Of a DNA stretch of 64,000 bases, positions 52,855 to 61,156 are shown in pieces; the stretch's first letter is position 1, and each line of letters starts with the position of its first letter. This stretch comes from Streptomyces katrae. Its GTDB lineage: Bacteria; Actinomycetota; Actinomycetes; Streptomycetales; Streptomycetaceae. The position numbers and the translations under genes were made by a program. The notes beneath the pieces are model-generated. The model saw nothing but the letters and a program-made list of their open reading frames with translations, did not search any database and was not told the origin of the DNA. The DNA lies in the NCBI RefSeq assembly GCF_000717655.1, contig NZ_JNZY01000001.1:372001-436000 (forward strand), written 5' to 3'.

Positions 52855-53310
52855 TCAGGGGGTGTCGGTCCGCCCCGGCGGGCCGCCCGCGATGCCCAGC
52901 AGCAGCGGGCCGGTGGGCGCCGCGACCAGGTCGTTCACCGTCAGCGGGTCCAGTGCGGCGAAGAAGGCCTCCTGGGCCCGGCGCAGCGCGCCCCGCAGGA
53001 CGCAGGCCCCGCGCAGCGGGCAGGGGGTGGCGCCGTCGCAGTCCACGACGTCGCCCGCACCCTCCAGCTCGCGGACCACGCCCCCCACCGATGCGGCCAG
53101 TCCGGCAGTGGTCAGGGCGAGCCCGCCGCCGCGTCCGCGCCGCGCCTCGACCAGGCCGAGGTGCTGCAGCCTGGCGACAACTTTCGCCGTGTGCGTGTAC
53201 GGGACTTCCATCGTCGCCGCCACGTCGCGCGTGGTCGGGAGGTCCGCCTCGGCCACGGCCAGGCGCATCAGGACGCGCAGCGCGAGGTCGGTGAATCGGG
53301 TCAGCCGCAT
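52855..53310 (-). CDS. nsrR: Rrf2-family NO-sensing repressor NsrR
   Basis: This 151-residue winged-helix regulator binds a [4Fe-4S] cluster and is inactivated by NO. The ligand set is present: Asp8 (RFTDLALR) and Cys91, Cys97 and Cys103, matching Asp8 and Cys93/99/105 of S. coelicolor NsrR. ATG 53310 (TAGGG seven bases upstream) is preferred over GTG 53316. A strong NsrR operator lies just upstream, implying autorepression. It is in the same orientation as hmp and divergent from the encapsulin gene. Confidence 0.93.
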   Translation of the reverse strand: MRLTRFTDLALRVLMRLAVAEADLPTTRDVAATMEVPYTHTAKVVARLQHLGLVEARRGRGGGLALTTAGLAASVGGVVRELEGAGDVVDCDGATPCPLRGACVLRGALRRAQEAFFAALDPLTVNDLVAAPTGPLLLGIAGGPPGRTDTP

Positions 53311-53325
53311 GGCCACACCCTAGAA

Positions 53326-53348
53326 AACTCGCATCTTGTATGCAAATT
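53326..53348 (-). promoter_or_regulatory. NsrR operator upstream of nsrR
   Basis: A 23-bp inverted repeat (AATTTGCAT and ATGCGAGTT half-sites on the minus strand), 15 bases before the nsrR ATG. It is the most symmetric of the two NsrR sites in the window and lies in the region shared with the divergent encapsulin gene. Confidence 0.8.
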
Positions 53349-53464
53349 AAGCGGCTGCGGCTGCGGACGCGGTCCGAGGGGCCGGATGGCCGGAACCGGT
53401 GGGATGGGAGAAGCCTCGAGTGAAGGAGATGAACTCCAAAGGGTGCCCACGCCCTGACGGAGTA

Positions 53465-53493
53465 GTCCCACCCTTTTGTGTAATGGTCCCACC
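53465..53493 (+). promoter_or_regulatory. Helically phased direct repeats upstream of the encapsulin gene
   Basis: GTCCCACC occurs at 53465-53472 and 53486-53493, exactly 21 bases apart (two helical turns), 60-90 bases before the encapsulin ATG. This is a plausible activator site; the factor is unknown. Confidence 0.4.
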
Positions 53494-53552
53494 ACGTTCC
53501 GTAGTGGAAGGCTGCATCCCGCAGATCCATGGAGTGATCGAAAGGGAAATAC

Positions 53553-54959
53553 ATGTCGGTCCAGGCAGGTTCCGAACCCGAGGTCCAGACACCGCAGCGG
53601 AGTCTTGCGACATCGGCCGCGCGGAACTTGGCAACCACGACCAAGTCCGCCCCGCAGATGCAGGAGATCACCTCGCGGTGGCTCCTGAAGATGCTCCCGT
53701 GGGTGTCCGTCCAGGGCGGCACGTACCGGGTGAACCGGCGGCTGAGCTACTCGGTCGGCGACGGACGCGTGGAGTTCATCAAGACCGGGACCCAGGTCCA
53801 GGTCATCCCGGCCGAGCTCGGCGAGCTCCCGCTGCTGCGCACCTACGAGGACCTGGACGTGCTCTCCGAGCTCGCCCAGCGGTGCCGGCAGGTCGACTTC
53901 GAGGCCGGCCAGGAGCTGACCTCCTTCGGGAGCGCCTCCGACCAGGTGTTCCTGCTCGCCCATGGACGCATCGACCAGGTCGGCCCCGGCCCCTACGGCG
54001 AGGACGCGGTCCTGCGGACCGTCGCGGACGGCGCCTACTTCGGCGAGGACTCACTGGTCGACGAGGAGGCGATCTGGGAGTACACCGCCCGCGCCGTCAC
54101 CTCCGGCACCGCGCTCGTCCTGTCCCGCCAGGACTTCCAGCTCCTCGCCGACCGGGTCGACTCGCTGCGCGCGCACGTGGAGGCCCAGCGGTCCCTGCCG
54201 GCCCAGCGCACCAACAAGTACGGCGAGGCCGCGATCGACCTCTCCGCCGGCCACCACGGCGAGGCCGTCCTGCCCGGCACCTTCGTCGACTACGAGGCCA
54301 AGCCGCGCGAGTACGAACTCTCCATTGCACAAACGGTCCTGCGGGTGCACACGCGCGTCGCCGACCTCTACAACCAGCCGATGAACCAGACCGAGCAGCA
54401 GTTGCGGCTCACGGTCGAGGCGCTGCGCGAGCGCCAGGAGCACGAGATGCTCAACAACCGCGACTTCGGCCTGCTCCACAACGCCGACTACGACCAGCGC
54501 ATCCAGCCGCACGACGGCGGGCCCAGCCCCGACGACATGGACCAGCTGCTCAGCATGCGCCGCGGCTCCAAGCTGTTCCTCGCCCACCCCAAGGCCATCG
54601 CCGCCTTCGGCCGCGAGTGCAACAAGCGGGGCCTGTACCCGGAGTCGATCGACGTCGACGGGCACCGGGTGCCGTCCTGGCGCGGGGTGCCGATCTTCCC
54701 GTCCAACAAGATCCCGATCAGCGACGCCCGCACCACGTCCATCCTCTGCATGCGCACCGGCGAGGACGAGTCCGGCGTCATCGGCCTCCACCAGCCGGGG
54801 ATCCCGGACGAGATCGAGCCGAGCATGTCGGTGCGATTCATGGGGATCAGCGAACAGGCGATCATCTCGTACCTGGTCACGGCCTACTTCTCCGCCGCGG
54901 TGCTCGTGCCGGACGCGCTCGGCATCCTGGAGAACGTCGAGATCGCCCGCTGGCGCTGA
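53553..54959 (+). CDS. Family 2B encapsulin shell protein with cyclic-nucleotide-binding insertion
   Basis: The 468-residue protein has the family 2 encapsulin architecture. An N-terminal arm ([20 protein letters not shown]) and HK97-fold start lie at 1-90, a cyclic-nucleotide-binding domain at about 90-200, and the rest of the HK97 shell fold to the end ([45 protein letters not shown]). In the insert FGE (163-165) and Arg180 are the phosphate-cassette candidates. Such shells self-assemble around cargo enzymes. The next gene, a prenyl synthase 42 bases downstream, is the probable cargo. AAAGGG precedes ATG 53553. Confidence 0.9.
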   Translation: MSVQAGSEPEVQTPQRSLATSAARNLATTTKSAPQMQEITSRWLLKMLPWVSVQGGTYRVNRRLSYSVGDGRVEFIKTGTQVQVIPAELGELPLLRTYEDLDVLSELAQRCRQVDFEAGQELTSFGSASDQVFLLAHGRIDQVGPGPYGEDAVLRTVADGAYFGEDSLVDEEAIWEYTARAVTSGTALVLSRQDFQLLADRVDSLRAHVEAQRSLPAQRTNKYGEAAIDLSAGHHGEAVLPGTFVDYEAKPREYELSIAQTVLRVHTRVADLYNQPMNQTEQQLRLTVEALRERQEHEMLNNRDFGLLHNADYDQRIQPHDGGPSPDDMDQLLSMRRGSKLFLAHPKAIAAFGRECNKRGLYPESIDVDGHRVPSWRGVPIFPSNKIPISDARTTSILCMRTGEDESGVIGLHQPGIPDEIEPSMSVRFMGISEQAIISYLVTAYFSAAVLVPDALGILENVEIARWR

Positions 54960-55001
54960 GCGGCCGGCCGAGCACGACGACCCGGGATCGGGGGACACGC
55001 C

Positions 55002-56054
55002 ATGGGCACCACTGAGGCGATCACGACCGGCGAGGGGCAGGAGGCCGCGGCCCTGCTGGAGCGGACAAGAGAAACGGTCAACCCGGAGCTGCGCCGCACG
55101 GTCGAGAACCTCCCGGGGTCGATGCGGCGCGTGGCGATGTACCACTTCGGCTGGGAGCACGCGGACGGCACCCCGGCCGCGGGCAACGCGGGCAAGGCCA
55201 TCCGCCCCGCCCTCGTGCTCGCCGCGGCCCAGGCCCTGCGGGGCCCGGACACCAAGACGGCCGAAGTCGCCGTACGGGCGGCGGTGGCCGTGGAGCTCGC
55301 ACACAACTTCACGCTGCTGCACGACGACGTCATCGACAAGGACACGAAGCGCCGCGGCAGGCCCACGGCCTGGACCGTCTTCGGGATACCGGACGCGATC
55401 ATCACCGGCGACGCCATGATGGCGCTCGCGCTGCGGCTGCTGGCGGAGGATCCGCACCCCGCCTCGGCCCAGGCCTCGGCGCGGCTCGCGGCCTGCGTCA
55501 TCGAGCTGTGCGCCGGCCAGCAGGCGGACTGCGCTTTCGAGCAGCGGCCCTACGTCTCGCTCGACGAGTGCCTGACCATGGCGACAGCCAAGACGGGGGC
55601 CCTGCTGGGCTGCGCCTGTGCGCTCGGCGCGCTCTACGCCGGCGCCGGACAGGACGAGGTCGACGCGATGGACGCCTTCGGGCGGGAGGCCGGGCTGGCC
55701 TTCCAGCTGATCGACGACCTGATCGGCATCTGGGGGGATCCGGGGCACACCGGCAAACCGGCCGGGGCCGATCTGATCGCCCGCAAGAAGTCCCTCCCGG
55801 TCGTGGCCGCCCTCACCTCGGGCACCGCGGCGGGGGAGGAACTGGCGGCCCTGTACGCGGGCCCCATGGCCGAGGAGGACGTACGGAGGGCCGCCGACGC
55901 GGTGGACCGGGCCGGCGGGCGCGACTGGGCGCAGGCCCATGCCGCGGACCGGATGGGCCGGGCGGTGCAGCTGCTGTCCCGCGCCGTGCCGGACCTCGGG
56001 GCGGCGGGCGGGCTGCTGGCCCTGGCGGAGTTCGTCACCCGGCGGACCCGGTGA
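55002..56054 (+). CDS. Polyprenyl diphosphate synthase, probable encapsulin cargo
   Basis: This 350-residue all-alpha isoprenyl synthase has the first Asp-rich motif DDVID (108-112) and the second DDLIG...D (238-246), with Lys65/Arg68 for diphosphate binding. Phe at position -5 to the first motif (FTLLHDDVID) suggests a short product (C10-C20), an inference. The first 25-30 residues (Thr/Gly/Glu-rich) precede the fold and are the candidate shell-targeting segment; family 2 cargo uses disordered N-termini. It is co-directional with the encapsulin gene. No terpene cyclase is adjacent. Confidence 0.9.
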   Translation: MGTTEAITTGEGQEAAALLERTRETVNPELRRTVENLPGSMRRVAMYHFGWEHADGTPAAGNAGKAIRPALVLAAAQALRGPDTKTAEVAVRAAVAVELAHNFTLLHDDVIDKDTKRRGRPTAWTVFGIPDAIITGDAMMALALRLLAEDPHPASAQASARLAACVIELCAGQQADCAFEQRPYVSLDECLTMATAKTGALLGCACALGALYAGAGQDEVDAMDAFGREAGLAFQLIDDLIGIWGDPGHTGKPAGADLIARKKSLPVVAALTSGTAAGEELAALYAGPMAEEDVRRAADAVDRAGGRDWAQAHAADRMGRAVQLLSRAVPDLGAAGGLLALAEFVTRRTR

Positions 56055-56120
56055 GCCCGTAGCGCGGCGGGGGCCGGACCCGAGCCCCGTACGCAGGCCC
56101 GGACCCGAGCCCCGTGCGCA

Positions 56121-56158
56121 AGCCCTGTTCCGGCACTGCATCCTGCCGGAACAGGGCT
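56121..56158. terminator. Terminator after the encapsulin operon
   Basis: A perfect 15-bp stem (AGCCCTGTTCCGGCA, loop CTGCATCC) ends in TTT. It is preceded by two copies of a 25-bp CCGGACCCGAGCCCCGT-type repeat (56074-56123). Confidence 0.85.
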
Positions 56159-56226
56159 TTCCGGTGTTCCGGCGCCAACTCTAGGATCGCCCGCGGCAGT
56201 TGAAACGTGAGCGAAGGGTGTGACCA

Positions 56227-56850
56227 GTGGCGCTGGAGATACGTCAGGCGGATCAGTCGGACCGGGACGCGGTGGCGCGGCTGCTCGACGAGGCCTTCCG
56301 CACCGACCCGGTGAGCAGCTGGGTCTTCCCGGATCCGGAGCACCGGGCCGCGGTGCACGGAAGGTTCCTGGGCGTCTTCGTGGACGTGGCGCTGGCCGAG
56401 GGCCGGATCGACTACGCGGTGGACGGCTCGGCAGCGGCGCTGTGGCTGCGGATCCCGGCCGGCGAGCCGGAGGGGGAAGCCGCCGAGGACGACGTCCCGG
56501 CGAGGATGCGTGCGGTCGCCGATCCCGACAACGAGAGGTGCGAGCTGGTCGGCCGGCTGACGGGCGCGGTGCACCCGACCGCCGAGGAGCACGAGTACCT
56601 GCTGATGATCGCGGTCGCCCCGGGCCGGCAGGGCGAGGGGCTCGGGACCGAGCTGATGCGGCCGGTGCTCGAGCGCTGCGACCGCGAGGGCGTGCCGGCG
56701 TACCTGGAGGCGAGCAGCGAGCGCAGCAAGGGGCTGTACGAGCGGCTCGGCTGGGAGTTCACGGGCGAGGCGGTGGAGCTGCCGGAGGGGCCGCTGATGT
56801 GGCCGATGTGGCGCAAGCCGCAGGGGACGGCGTCGTCCCCTGCGCGCTGA
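56227..56850 (+). CDS. GNAT-family N-acetyltransferase
   Basis: This 207-residue GNAT protein starts at GTG 56227. The acetyl-CoA motif is MIAVAPGRQGEGLGTELM near 130-147, and YLEASSERSKGLYERLGWEF forms motif B. N-terminal FPDPEHRAAVHGRF and LWLRIPAGEP blocks are typical of the uncharacterised actinobacterial group. Substrate unknown. It follows the encapsulin operon terminator and is probably independent. Confidence 0.87.
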   Translation: MALEIRQADQSDRDAVARLLDEAFRTDPVSSWVFPDPEHRAAVHGRFLGVFVDVALAEGRIDYAVDGSAAALWLRIPAGEPEGEAAEDDVPARMRAVADPDNERCELVGRLTGAVHPTAEEHEYLLMIAVAPGRQGEGLGTELMRPVLERCDREGVPAYLEASSERSKGLYERLGWEFTGEAVELPEGPLMWPMWRKPQGTASSPAR

Positions 56851-56921
56851 TCACTGCGGGCGCAGCACTTTCGCAAGCGGTGAAACCGGCCGAACGCGCG
56901 GAACCGGCCTACCGTGGAGGT

Positions 56922-57152
56922 ATGGCCGGTGAACAGCACCAACAGCACGATCGGCGCCACCCGCACGCGCCCGAGCCGGTGGACCCGCAGACCGCGCACG
57001 AACAGCTCGCGTGCCCGGTCTGCGGGCGCCCCGTCCAAACCGTCATCCGGCGGCGCAAGGCGCTCGGGATCTTCATTCCGGAGTGGGTACCGGGTCCCTG
57101 CCGGAACCCGGACTGCGCGGAATACGTACCCGAGGTGGGGAAGCTGCCCTGA
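56922..57152 (+). CDS. Small zinc-ribbon protein
   Basis: The 76-residue protein has a His-rich N-terminus (GEQHQQHDRRHPHAPEP) and a Cys4 zinc ribbon (CPVC at about 31-34 and CRNPDC at about 61-66). GGAGG lies seven bases before the ATG. The sequence resembles small hypothetical Streptomyces zinc ribbons; function unknown. It converges with the snapalysin gene, with four bases between stops and no terminator visible. Confidence 0.68.
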   Translation: MAGEQHQQHDRRHPHAPEPVDPQTAHEQLACPVCGRPVQTVIRRRKALGIFIPEWVPGPCRNPDCAEYVPEVGKLP

Positions 57153-57156
57153 CTCG

Positions 57157-57828
57157 TCAGCTCTTCGAGCCCAGCCCCGACGCGGCCAGCCCGTTGCGCC
57201 ACAGCTGGTCCACGCGCGAGCGCTCCGTGCTGTTCGGGTTGGCGTTCTGGCACGAGGTGCCCGGGCCGCCGCCCGACATCAGCTCGGAGCACGGGCCCGA
57301 GTAGTGGTCCGGCAGACCCAGCACGTGGCCGGTCTCGTGCGCGGTCACCCGAGTGGAGTTGTACTGCTGGTTCTGCCGGTAGTCGAGGAAGATGTAGCCC
57401 CGGCCGTGGCCGTCCGTGCTCGCGTACGAACCGCGCGAGTCGTTGCCCTCGTAGTACGAGAAGTTCCCGCCGGAGGACACCTCCTGCAGCTTCACGTTCG
57501 AGACCGAGCTGTTCCATATCTGCGTCGAGCGGGATATCTGGCTGCGGAAGCTGGGCGCGTTGCGCGTGTTGTAGGTGACGGTCACCGCGAGGACACCGGG
57601 GTTCGCGGCGCGCTGCTCGGCGACCGAGCGCTGCACGGCCTCGAAGAAGGCGCGGTTGGCGTCCTGGTTCTCCTGCGAGTGCTCGTACGCCGCGTACGTC
57701 GCGGCATTGCCGACGGACGCGGGGGCGGAGGCGGCGCTGGCGGTGGGGACCACGCCGAGGGCGGCCGCGAGGCCGAGGCCGACGGTGGTGGCCAGTACGG
57801 CCTTTCGGGGCATACGGGAGTGGCGCAT
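57157..57828 (-). CDS. snpA: Snapalysin (secreted small neutral metalloprotease, M7)
   Basis: This 223-residue precursor has a basic n-region, a hydrophobic core and AXA-type cleavage near residue 32 (VVPTASAAS), followed by a propeptide of some 50-60 residues. The catalytic domain has the extended zinc motif [11 protein letters not shown] with His164, Glu165, His168 and Asp174, the short form unique to snapalysins, and a Cys180-Cys193 disulfide. It is secreted and digests milk-type proteins. It is divergent from a LysR gene, as in known snpA-snpR/mprA-mprR pairs. Confidence 0.92.
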   Translation of the reverse strand: MRHSRMPRKAVLATTVGLGLAAALGVVPTASAASAPASVGNAATYAAYEHSQENQDANRAFFEAVQRSVAEQRAANPGVLAVTVTYNTRNAPSFRSQISRSTQIWNSSVSNVKLQEVSSGGNFSYYEGNDSRGSYASTDGHGRGYIFLDYRQNQQYNSTRVTAHETGHVLGLPDHYSGPCSELMSGGGPGTSCQNANPNSTERSRVDQLWRNGLAASGLGSKS

Positions 57829-57920
57829 GTGGGGGGGCTCCTACTCGGATCCGGTGGGGGGTGGGTCGTTCGGTACCGGAGTCTGCGGGAGCGGGAGCGG
57901 CCGGCGGATGATGTCAGCCA

Positions 57921-57941
57921 CCGATAGCGCCGGCCTATCGG
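57921..57941. promoter_or_regulatory. LysR-type operator between snpA and its regulator
   Basis: CCGATAG-N7-CTATCGG is a perfect 7+7 inverted repeat with T-N11-A symmetry, centred in the divergent intergenic region. Confidence 0.75.
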
Positions 57942-58036
57942 GGGGATTTCGGAAGGTCAACTTCCGTGAGAATGGCGGGATTCGGTGGGGTATCAGTGGC
58001 TGGTGCGGTCCGCTGGGACCGGCCTACCCTCGGGTC

Positions 58037-58969
58037 ATGGAGCTCGAGGTGAGGCACCTGCGCGCACTGTGCGCCATTGCCGACGCCGGCAGCCTGCACA
58101 AAGCCGCGCGGCAGCTCGGCGTGAGCCAGCCCTCCCTGACGACCCAGCTGCGCCGCATCGAACGCGCCCTGGACGGCGAGCTGTTCCTGCGTGAGCGCAC
58201 CGGCTGCCGGCCCACCCCGTTCGGCCGCACCGTCCTGGGCCGGGCCCGCCCGCTGCTGGCCGAGATGGCCGCCCTCGTCGCCGAGGCCCGGGCGCTGGCC
58301 CGCGGGCCGCGGCTGAACATCGGCTCCACCGCCAGCCGCGCGATACCGGGGTGGCTGCGCCGGATCCACCGCCGGTTGCCGGACTTCGAGACCTCGCTGG
58401 TGGTGGACGTGTCCGCCAACGCGCTGCTGCGCATGGTGGCTTCGGGGCAGCTGGACGTGGCGTTCGTCCACGAGGTGGAGGGCAGCCCGCTGCGGGTGCC
58501 GGCCGGGCTGGAGCTGCGGGTCCTGATGGAGCGGGAGCCGCAGTTCGTGTCGATGTCCCGGGACCATCCGGCGGCTCGCCGGCCGGTGGTGGAGTTACAG
58601 GACCTGGCGGCCGACCGGTGGACGGTCGACCCCTCCGTGGACGGCGAATGGGACGGCCTGCGCCGGGTGTTCGCCGGTGCCGGGCTGGACCCGCCCGTCC
58701 TGCACGCCGACTACCACACCGCGACCTCGCTGATCATCTCCGGCGAGGCGGTGGCCCCCTGCCAGCCGACCTCCGGGCCGCGCGACGACATGGCCATACG
58801 GCCGCTGTCCGGCGACCCCCTGGCGGTCCGGCTGCTGCTGGCCACGCGACCCGGTGCGCATGCCGAGGTCTTCGAGGACCTCCGGGCGGCCTACCGCGAA
58901 GCCGCCCTCAGCGCACCCCCGTACCGCGCCTGGCTCCACCGCCACGCCAGCCCCCTCCTGGCCGCGTAG
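58037..58969 (+). CDS. LysR-family regulator of snapalysin (SnpR/MprR-like)
   Basis: This 310-residue LysR protein has its helix-turn-helix at about 17-38 (GSLHKAARQLGVSQPSLTTQLRRIERAL) and a periplasmic-binding-like effector domain after residue 95. Divergence from snpA and the palindrome between them make it the likely activator of the protease gene. The start is ATG 58037; the open frame upstream of it reaches into snpA antisense. Effector unknown. Confidence 0.88.
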   Translation: MELEVRHLRALCAIADAGSLHKAARQLGVSQPSLTTQLRRIERALDGELFLRERTGCRPTPFGRTVLGRARPLLAEMAALVAEARALARGPRLNIGSTASRAIPGWLRRIHRRLPDFETSLVVDVSANALLRMVASGQLDVAFVHEVEGSPLRVPAGLELRVLMEREPQFVSMSRDHPAARRPVVELQDLAADRWTVDPSVDGEWDGLRRVFAGAGLDPPVLHADYHTATSLIISGEAVAPCQPTSGPRDDMAIRPLSGDPLAVRLLLATRPGAHAEVFEDLRAAYREAALSAPPYRAWLHRHASPLLAA

Positions 58970-59178
58970 CCACTGCCGGGCTCCGCCCCGATCCCCCGCG
59001 TCCCGCAACGCCCGCCGGGCCGGAGTCCGCCGGCTGCGCCGCCACCGTTTCCGGGCCCGTAGCCGTGCCGGCGCCGTGGCGGGCCGCAGCCCTGCGCTCG
59101 CGTGCGGCGCCGTTGTCGGGGGCCGGCCCCCGGACCACCCGCGCCGAAACGCCGGCCGGGCCGGGTTGCGGCAGGCGC

Positions 59179-59206
59179 TTGACTTCACATATCCGCGATA
59201 TATCGT
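59179..59206 (+). promoter_or_regulatory. Promoter and palindrome of the DUF4097-PadR operon
   Basis: TTGACT (59179-59184), 16 bases, TATCGT (59201-59206). The -10 overlaps the palindrome CGATATATCG (59196-59205), and a related GCGATAT recurs at 59221-59227. This is a likely PadR autoregulatory operator. The preceding stretch from 58970 shows no gene. Confidence 0.55.
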
Positions 59207-59265
59207 GTTAGTCAGAAGACGCGATATGTTGCGTGCCGTGTCGTACGCCGAGGAGGATCAGCACC

Positions 59266-60180
59266 ATGGCAGAGCAGAAGACGTGGTCGGTCGCCGAACC
59301 GCAGAAGCTCACCTTCGAGGAGCCGGTGACCGAGCTCCGCGTCCGCCTCGTCGGCGGCACGGTGAACGTCGTCGCCGACGAGGGCCCGGCCCGCCTCGAG
59401 GTGGCCGCGGTCGACGGGCCGCCGCTGTACGTCGTCCAGGAGGGCGGCACCCTCACCGTGTCCTATGAAGACCTGCCCTGGAACGGTTCCCAGGACCTCA
59501 AGAAGTGGTTCGAGGGCAAGCCCTGGAAGGCCTGGTGCCGGTCCGGCCCGGGCCGCAAGGCCTGGGAGCGCAGGGCCACCGTCACCCTCACCGTCCCCGC
59601 CGCCACGCACGTGCAGCTGGCAACGGTCAGCGCCACCTCCGTCGTCTCCGGCATCCGCGCCGACACCGACGTCAACGGGGTATCCGGCGACATGACGCTG
59701 GTCGGCCTGTCCGGCAAGGTCAACGCGAAGACCGTCTCCGGCAGCGTCGAGGCCCAGTCCCTCACCGGCGGGCTCGGCTTCCACTCCGTCTCCGGCGGCC
59801 TGACCGTGGTCGACGGCGCCGGCGGCACCGTACGCGCCGACTCCGTCAGCGGCGACATGCTCATCGACCTGGCCCTCGACGCGGCCGAGCCGCGGCCGGT
59901 GGACATCTCCCTCAACTCCGTGTCCGGGCAGGTCGCGATCCGCCTCCCGCACCCCGCCGACGCGCGGGTGGAGGCCAACACGGCCACCGGCGGCGTCTCC
60001 AACGCCTTCGAGGACCTGCGCGTCTCCGGCCAGTTCGCCGCCAAGCGGATCACCGGCACGCTCGGCGCCGGTACCGGCACCCTGCGGGCCACCACCGTCT
60101 CGGGCTCCATCGCCCTGCTGCGCCGCCCGGCTGCCGACGCCCCGGCCGCCCCCCTCGTGCTCGACAAGAAGGTGCTCTGA
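59266..60180 (+). CDS. DUF4097-family beta-helix protein
   Basis: The 304-residue protein is dominated by DUF4097 repeats with the recurring VSGxxxxxxxxG pattern (GVSGDMTLVGLSGKVNAKTVSGSVEAQ and following) that predicts a right-handed beta-helix. There is no signal peptide, so it is probably cytoplasmic or peripherally membrane-associated. ATG 59266 has GAGGAGG upstream. The PadR gene starts one base after its stop, so both are one operon. Function unknown. Confidence 0.85.
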   Translation: MAEQKTWSVAEPQKLTFEEPVTELRVRLVGGTVNVVADEGPARLEVAAVDGPPLYVVQEGGTLTVSYEDLPWNGSQDLKKWFEGKPWKAWCRSGPGRKAWERRATVTLTVPAATHVQLATVSATSVVSGIRADTDVNGVSGDMTLVGLSGKVNAKTVSGSVEAQSLTGGLGFHSVSGGLTVVDGAGGTVRADSVSGDMLIDLALDAAEPRPVDISLNSVSGQVAIRLPHPADARVEANTATGGVSNAFEDLRVSGQFAAKRITGTLGAGTGTLRATTVSGSIALLRRPAADAPAAPLVLDKKVL

Positions 60181-60181
60181 C

Positions 60182-61120
60182 ATGCCGCCCGTCTTCGCCC
60201 ACGGCCGCCTCCGCCTCTACCTGCTCAAGCTGCTGGACGAGGCCCCGCGGCACGGCTACGAGGTGATCCGGCTGCTGGAGGAGCGTTTCCAGGGCCTGTA
60301 CGCGCCCTCCGCGGGCACGGTGTACCCCCGGCTGGCCAAGCTGGAGGCCGAGGGCCTGGTCACGCACGCCACCGAAGGCGGGCGCAAGGTGTACTCCATC
60401 ACCGAGGCGGGCCGCGCCGAACTGGCCGACCGCGGCGGTGAACTCGCCGACCTGGAGCTGGAGATCCGCGACTCGGTGTCCGAACTGGCCGCCGAGATCC
60501 GTGACGACGTGCGCGGCGCGGCCGGTGCCCTGCGGCGCGAGATGCGGGCCGCGGCCTCCGCGACGGCGACCCCCGTCGAGGACGCGTCGTGGGCGGCGGC
60601 CAAGGAGGAACTGCGCAAGGCCAGACAGGAGTGGAAGGAGCAGGCCCGCCGGGCGAAGGACGAGAGCCGCAGGGCCCGCGAGGAGGCCCAGCAGGCCCGC
60701 CGCCAGGCCAAGGAGGCGCAGGAGCGGGCGCGCGAGGAGGTCATGCGGATCGCGGGCCAGCTGCAGGAGCAGTTCGCGAAGTCGGGCGGGGTGCTGGGCA
60801 ATCTGGCCGGTTCCTGGCTCGGCGGCGCGGGCAGTACGAGCAGCACGAGCGGTGCGGGTGCCGGCGCGGGTGCCGGTGCGGGCACGGGCGCCGGTACGGG
60901 TACGGCCGGCGCCGCGGCTGCTGACCTGCACTGGGCCGAGGACCTCGCCCCCACCGGCGACCCGTCCCGCGACCTGGACCGCCTGCTGGACCGCTTCCGC
61001 GACCACGTCCGCGACGCGGCCCGCGACCACGGCGTGACCGCGGCCAAGCTGGCCGAGGCCCGCGCCCACCTCGCGACGGCGGCGGACCGCCTCGCGGAGA
61101 CGCTCCGGCCGTCGCGATAG
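60182..61120 (+). CDS. PadR-family regulator with long coiled-coil extension
   Basis: The 312-residue protein has an N-terminal PadR winged helix (LYLLKLLDEAPRHGYEVIRLLEERF ... GTVYPRLAKLEAEGLV, 1-85). A strongly charged coiled coil of about 70 residues follows (KARQEWKEQARRAKDESRRAREEAQQA), then a Gly/Ala/Thr low-complexity linker (about 218-242) and a C-terminal helical segment. Classical PadR proteins are about 110-180 residues, so the extension is unusual. It probably represses its own operon through the CGATATATCG site. Confidence 0.85.
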   Translation: MPPVFAHGRLRLYLLKLLDEAPRHGYEVIRLLEERFQGLYAPSAGTVYPRLAKLEAEGLVTHATEGGRKVYSITEAGRAELADRGGELADLELEIRDSVSELAAEIRDDVRGAAGALRREMRAAASATATPVEDASWAAAKEELRKARQEWKEQARRAKDESRRAREEAQQARRQAKEAQERAREEVMRIAGQLQEQFAKSGGVLGNLAGSWLGGAGSTSSTSGAGAGAGAGAGTGAGTGTAGAAAADLHWAEDLAPTGDPSRDLDRLLDRFRDHVRDAARDHGVTAAKLAEARAHLATAADRLAETLRPSR

Positions 61121-61156
61121 GTCGCGAAGCCGTCCGCGGATCGACCGGCCGGGGGA

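Noticed and set aside
53399..55015. Plus-strand frame of 538 codons over the encapsulin gene
   Set aside because: Frame-shifted shadow rich in Arg/Ala; the encapsulin frame has clear homology and a ribosome site.
56074..56123. Tandem 25-bp repeat as a CRISPR or regulatory array
   Set aside because: Only two imperfect copies with no spacer; best seen as a short duplication beside the terminator.
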